DNA from: Acidobacteriaceae bacterium
GTDB lineage: Bacteria > Acidobacteriota > Terriglobia > Terriglobales > Acidobacteriaceae
Assembly (NCBI GenBank): GCA_003156235.1
Contig: PMGP01000326.1
Span: forward strand, 7,710-14,701
Direction: 5' to 3'
DNA: 6,992 nucleotides
A program made the translations under genes and the position numbers. The notes beneath the pieces are model-generated. The model was not told the DNA's origin. It was given only the letters and a program-made list of their open reading frames with translations, and did no database searches. Positions 3,927 through 6,992 of this stretch are shown here, piece after piece; position 1 is the stretch's first letter; every line of letters begins with the position of its first letter.

Positions 3927-5978
3927 TCAGCCGCTCGGCCGCAGGCTTCCAGCGTCTTCCTGGGCCATCTCCGGCGAATAGATATGATATCGTCCGCGAC
4001 CCAGGACTTTTGCGCGGTACATGGCGAGGTCCGCGCAGTGCAGCAGCTCTGTGGCATCCATGCCTCCGTCCACACAGGTGGTGACACCGACACTGATCGA
4101 TGTGGGCACCTGCTGACCGCGAATGAAGAGAGGAGCAGAGACATTAGCCACAGCCTGCGCGGCGATTTTGTTTACATCTTCGGTTTTGTACACGCCCGGG
4201 AGGAGTACTGTGAATTCATCGCCGCCCATGCGCGCAACCGTATCCGTATCGCGCACGGTAGCTTTGATGCGCTTGCTGACGATGCGCAGGACCTCATCGC
4301 CGGCCGCGTGGCCCAGAGTGTCATTCACTCTTTTGAAGTGATCCACGTCCATCACCAGCAGCGTGAAAGATCTGCGTTTTTGCCGAGCCTCTTCCAGCGC
4401 ATCGTTCAGTCGCTCGATCAGCAGGCTGCGAATCGCCAGACCTGTGAGCGCATCATATTGCGCCAGATGGCGGAATTTTTCTTCGCTTTGGCGTAATTGC
4501 TGGGTTCTTTGTTCCACCCGGAGTCGAAGGACTATAACCCAGATGAGAACCACCAGTGTTAAAACGGCCATCAGCCCCAGAACCGTTAGCGTATGCTGGC
4601 TGTTCCACCAGGAAGGCGATTCAAGGACCAGAACATCGCGGGGCGTACGCATCAAAATCTGGAAGGATTCAAGCTGAAGAACGCCCTCCTTGCGGAAGGT
4701 GTGCCACTCGTCAACCTTTCCGGAATAGATTCCCGTGGCCAGTATTCTGCTGCCCACAACCCATTTGAATTCATCCTTCCCTTCTTGGTTGATGGAAGCG
4801 ACGGGCAGCAGCGCGGGAAAGATCGTCTTGCCCGACGACAGGATCAGAGCCGTGTGTCCCATCACCATGGACTTGCCGATCAATTGTCCTTCAATCTGGA
4901 CCAGTTCGCCGGTGTGGTCGCCCTGCAGGGCCTCTTTACTGGTGATCCGGGTGGGCGGAGAAACCAGCAGAGGCGCGCTCGTCCGGCGCAGTGTCACACT
5001 GGACAAGGTGGGCTTGTAGTTGCTCCGCGCCGGAAAGCCGGTTACGTCCACCAGTTCGCCTTCCCGGAAAACAGATTGATCCTCCGCCTGGAAGCAAAGT
5101 CCATCCTGTCCAGCCAGGATGCAGAGTGTTTGTCCGGGCCAATCGAGAGCAACTCTTCCTTGAAGATGAACCCGGTGCTGGAGGCGCATCGTCGATGAAT
5201 AGGTCAACAAATTGTCGAATGTGCGGAGCGGCAGAGAAAAGGGATCAACGGGTGCGAGTTTCTCGACAGTGATATCGTCAAGGCCGGGAACCAGAAAGCG
5301 CACACCGATCATCTGCATCTTGTTATCCACTAAAGGTCCGGCGATACCGGAGATCAGCACTTTGGAATCGATCAGGCGGTTGTAATCAGCGTTCTGCTGC
5401 TTCACCATGGTTGCTGTGACCATGCCATCATCGGTCGCCAGGGTGAGAACCGCATGCATTCCGTCGAATTCGACGAAGTGGACGATTCCCTCGATCATCA
5501 CCCACTGCCCATCTTCGGCGCCAGTGAGCAGATGCGGCAGTGTCACACGCCGGGGCGAGGGAAGAGGCTGATCCGCTCCCACGACGCGAATCTTGGGATG
5601 AATGACAATCGGCGCAAAACCGCCGGGGTCGGTCATGCCGGTGACTTCTACAAACGACCCCGTGTGCAGTTGCAGGAAGGAACCGATCTCCGGCCGGACA
5701 AAAATACTGCCCGTCGCGTCGGCGATGAACAGAGCGGCGTGTCCTTCCTGGTAGGGATCGTATAAAGTGACCACTCCACGCAGGCGCACCGGATAAGCGA
5801 GAGACGCCTGCTGGGAAGTCATGGAATGCGCCTGCCGCGTGGTCGTCAGCAGCGGGAGAAGAGGCGCGGCCCGGCTGGGTGCCTGACCCTCCGCCGCGAT
5901 GCCCGTTCCAGCGAGCAGCAGGAAGAAGACGCACAGGCGTACTATCCCTGTTTTCCGCGTAGAAGGCCATCTGCACAT
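3927..5978 (-). CDS. Membrane diguanylate cyclase with four periplasmic OB-fold-like repeats and GGDEF domain
   Basis: This 683-residue protein should make c-di-GMP from two GTP in the cytoplasm under control of a periplasmic sensor. Residues 11-29 are a signal peptide or anchor. Four related modules follow, at about 62-133, 157-230, 267-333 and 356-442. Each has a [LI].G.V-like strand (LRGVV, IEGIV, LQGRV, IEGQL), a central hydrophobic hairpin and a V..[TS]G strand (VEVTG, VLISG, VDVTG, ILATG), consistent with OB folds. A transmembrane helix spans 463-485, and a short coiled-coil (486-507) leads to the GGDEF domain (508-671). Seen in it are DALTGL (509), MDVDHFKRVND with Asp544 and Asn552, GDE with Asp561, the active site GGDEF (585-589), and RDTD (576-579) five residues before it. 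RDTD matches the RxxD inhibitory I-site, so product inhibition is expected. The usual Asn in LTGLxNR is Ile516, a minor departure. No EAL or phosphoacceptor domain is present. An AAGGA Shine-Dalgarno precedes the ATG. The ligand is unknown. Confidence 0.92.
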   Translation of the reverse strand: MCRWPSTRKTGIVRLCVFFLLLAGTGIAAEGQAPSRAAPLLPLLTTTRQAHSMTSQQASLAYPVRLRGVVTLYDPYQEGHAALFIADATGSIFVRPEIGSFLQLHTGSFVEVTGMTDPGGFAPIVIHPKIRVVGADQPLPSPRRVTLPHLLTGAEDGQWVMIEGIVHFVEFDGMHAVLTLATDDGMVTATMVKQQNADYNRLIDSKVLISGIAGPLVDNKMQMIGVRFLVPGLDDITVEKLAPVDPFSLPLRTFDNLLTYSSTMRLQHRVHLQGRVALDWPGQTLCILAGQDGLCFQAEDQSVFREGELVDVTGFPARSNYKPTLSSVTLRRTSAPLLVSPPTRITSKEALQGDHTGELVQIEGQLIGKSMVMGHTALILSSGKTIFPALLPVASINQEGKDEFKWVVGSRILATGIYSGKVDEWHTFRKEGVLQLESFQILMRTPRDVLVLESPSWWNSQHTLTVLGLMAVLTLVVLIWVIVLRLRVEQRTQQLRQSEEKFRHLAQYDALTGLAIRSLLIERLNDALEEARQKRRSFTLLVMDVDHFKRVNDTLGHAAGDEVLRIVSKRIKATVRDTDTVARMGGDEFTVLLPGVYKTEDVNKIAAQAVANVSAPLFIRGQQVPTSISVGVTTCVDGGMDATELLHCADLAMYRAKVLGRGRYHIYSPEMAQEDAGSLRPSG

Positions 5979-6200
5979 CTTCTGATCCTTCCCTGACCAG
6001 TCACATCACTCAACTGCAAGGAGTTCCCGCGCTTCGTATTGCTGGAGCGCCGGAGTCAAGCCAGACCATGGCGCAGAAAGTGAGCGTAGCACCTCACTTC
6101 ATTATCGGCAAATTGCCGCAATTAGTGAATGAGAGAGTGGGGCGCCGGGCGTTGTCGTGGAATTATGTAAACCCAGATCCCCATATTGTAGGGGTTGGAA

Positions 6201-6992
6201 CTACGCGCTGCGGCGGGCGCGGACGGCGGCGGCTAGCTCGGCGAGCAGGGCGTAAGTTTCCATCCAGTCGATGCAGGGGTCGGTGATGCTCTGGCCGTAG
6301 ACCAGCGGCTGGCCGGGGATGAGTTGCTGCGAGCCGGCTACCAGATTGCTCTCGATCATCGCGCCCATAATGCGATTGTCGCCGCGTTTGTCGCCGGGCA
6401 TGGCGCTGCTGCCGGCGATCTGCTGCGCGACATCATGGCAGACGATTGCTTGGCGGCGATAGTCCTTGCCGCTGTTGGCGTGGGAGAAGTCGATCATGAT
6501 GCGCGGAGGAAGGCCGGCTTGCTCCATCTTTGCGGCGGTCTCGGTGACGCTTTCGGCGGTGTAGTTGACCGTGCCGCGGCCGCCGCGCAGGATGATGTGG
6601 GTGTCAGGATTTCCCTTGGTGATGAGGATGGCCGATTGGCCGGTTTTGGTGAGGCCGAGAAAGGCGTGGGAGTGGGCCGCGGAGAGGATAGCGTCGATGG
6701 CGATCTGCACGTTGCCGGAGGTGCCGTTTTTGAAGCCCACCGGGCAGGAGATGCCGGAGACCAGTTGGCGGTGAACCTGGCTTTCGGTGGTGCGCGCGCC
6801 GATGGCTCCCCAACTGACGAGGCCGGCGATGTACTGGGGGGAGATCACGTCGAGGAATTCGGTTCCGGTGGGCACGCCCATCTCGGCCAGGTCGAGGAGC
6901 AGATGGCGGGCCAGTCGCAGGCCGTCGTTGATCTTGAAGGATTGATCGAGATGGGGATCGTTGATGAGGCCCTTCCAGCCGATGGTGGTGCG
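6201..6992 (-). CDS. aroG: 3-deoxy-7-phosphoheptulonate (DAHP) synthase, class I AroG/AroF type (N-terminus outside window)
   Basis: The enzyme condenses phosphoenolpyruvate and erythrose 4-phosphate, the first step of the shikimate pathway, in the cytoplasm. The frame is open to the right edge, giving 263 residues to the stop. The ATG at 6881 is internal, because conserved sequence continues upstream as RTTIGWKGLINDPHLDQSF. The first residue in the window corresponds to about Arg92 of E. coli AroG (350 aa), so roughly 91 N-terminal residues are missing. Substrate-binding motifs seen are RTT/GWKG, GARTTESQVHR, CPVGFKNGT and IILRGGRG. Three of the four metal ligands are visible: His in DFSHANSGKD, Glu in MIESNL and Asp in SITDPC. 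The Cys ligand lies outside the window. Residues around the known feedback pocket (LDVISPQY and GISCPVGF) resemble the inhibitable E. coli enzymes, so allosteric control is possible but the effector cannot be told. The isozyme letter is therefore nominal. It is followed 222 bp later by the cyclase on the same strand. That gap holds an inverted repeat at 6106-6118 (cggcaa-a-ttgccg) and no gene. Confidence 0.95.
   Translation of the reverse strand, partial: RTTIGWKGLINDPHLDQSFKINDGLRLARHLLLDLAEMGVPTGTEFLDVISPQYIAGLVSWGAIGARTTESQVHRQLVSGISCPVGFKNGTSGNVQIAIDAILSAAHSHAFLGLTKTGQSAILITKGNPDTHIILRGGRGTVNYTAESVTETAAKMEQAGLPPRIMIDFSHANSGKDYRRQAIVCHDVAQQIAGSSAMPGDKRGDNRIMGAMIESNLVAGSQQLIPGQPLVYGQSITDPCIDWMETYALLAELAAAVRARRSA

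Noticed and set aside
4593..5198. Plus-strand open frame (201 aa) opposite the diguanylate cyclase
   Set aside because: Antisense shadow; no ribosome binding site or recognisable domain, and the cyclase frame shows clear repeats there.
6033..6059. Minus-strand TTGACT (6054-6059) with TACGAA (6033-6038) as a promoter for the cyclase
   Set aside because: Spacer of 15 bp and a poor -10 match; not better than chance.
6201..6881. DAHP synthase starting at the ATG at 6881
   Set aside because: Strongly conserved family sequence (RTTIGWKGLINDPHLD) continues upstream to the window edge, so this Met is internal.

Overview
The window looks like a chromosomal segment of an Acidobacteriota member (Terriglobia-like). 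This is inferred from style and recalled family knowledge, not from a database search. The pointers are: a lipoprotein with an Ser/Thr-rich Ig-like segment of the 'SFTGTVTLTC' type running into a YVTN/lactonase-type propeller; a periplasmic multi-OB-fold sensor of the 'YPVRLRGVVT.YDPY' type; lipid A synthesis, hence a Gram-negative envelope; and GC-rich palindromic elements with the GGGCTTTAGCCC core, which I recall as common in this phylum.

Layout, left to right. (1) 1-623, minus: the N-terminal 207 residues of a secreted lipoprotein, cut by the window edge. (2) 624-856: intergenic, with a stem-loop-rich repeat (743-809). (3) 857-1342, minus: a small secreted protein of unknown function, best started at a TTG with a strong Shine-Dalgarno. 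(4) 1343-1627: the only divergent intergenic region (285 bp), with a G-run tract and candidate promoter signals. (5) 1628-2182, plus: a minimal RlpA-type double-psi beta-barrel protein with the full putative catalytic triad. (6) 2197-2232: a perfect 17-bp stem between convergent genes, probably a bidirectional terminator. (7) 2324-3697, minus: LpxB, lipid A disaccharide synthase, carrying an in-frame insertion of about 39 residues encoded by a palindromic repeat element. (8) 3833-3880: a degenerate relative of the repeat at 743-809. (9) 3927-5978, minus: a membrane diguanylate cyclase with four OB-fold-like periplasmic repeats. (10) 6201-6992, minus: the C-terminal three quarters of a class I DAHP synthase, whose N-terminus lies outside the window.

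The genes do not form one pathway. Three concern the envelope (RlpA, LpxB, the lipoprotein), one c-di-GMP signalling and one aromatic amino-acid synthesis. Gaps of 220 bp or more and repeats between neighbours suggest mostly single-gene transcription units. No RNA gene, CRISPR array, transposase or phage gene was seen.

No clear new multi-gene system is present. The most unusual observation is the repeat element domesticated inside the lpxB reading frame, reminiscent of the Rickettsia palindromic elements. Second is the four-fold OB repeat in the cyclase sensor.
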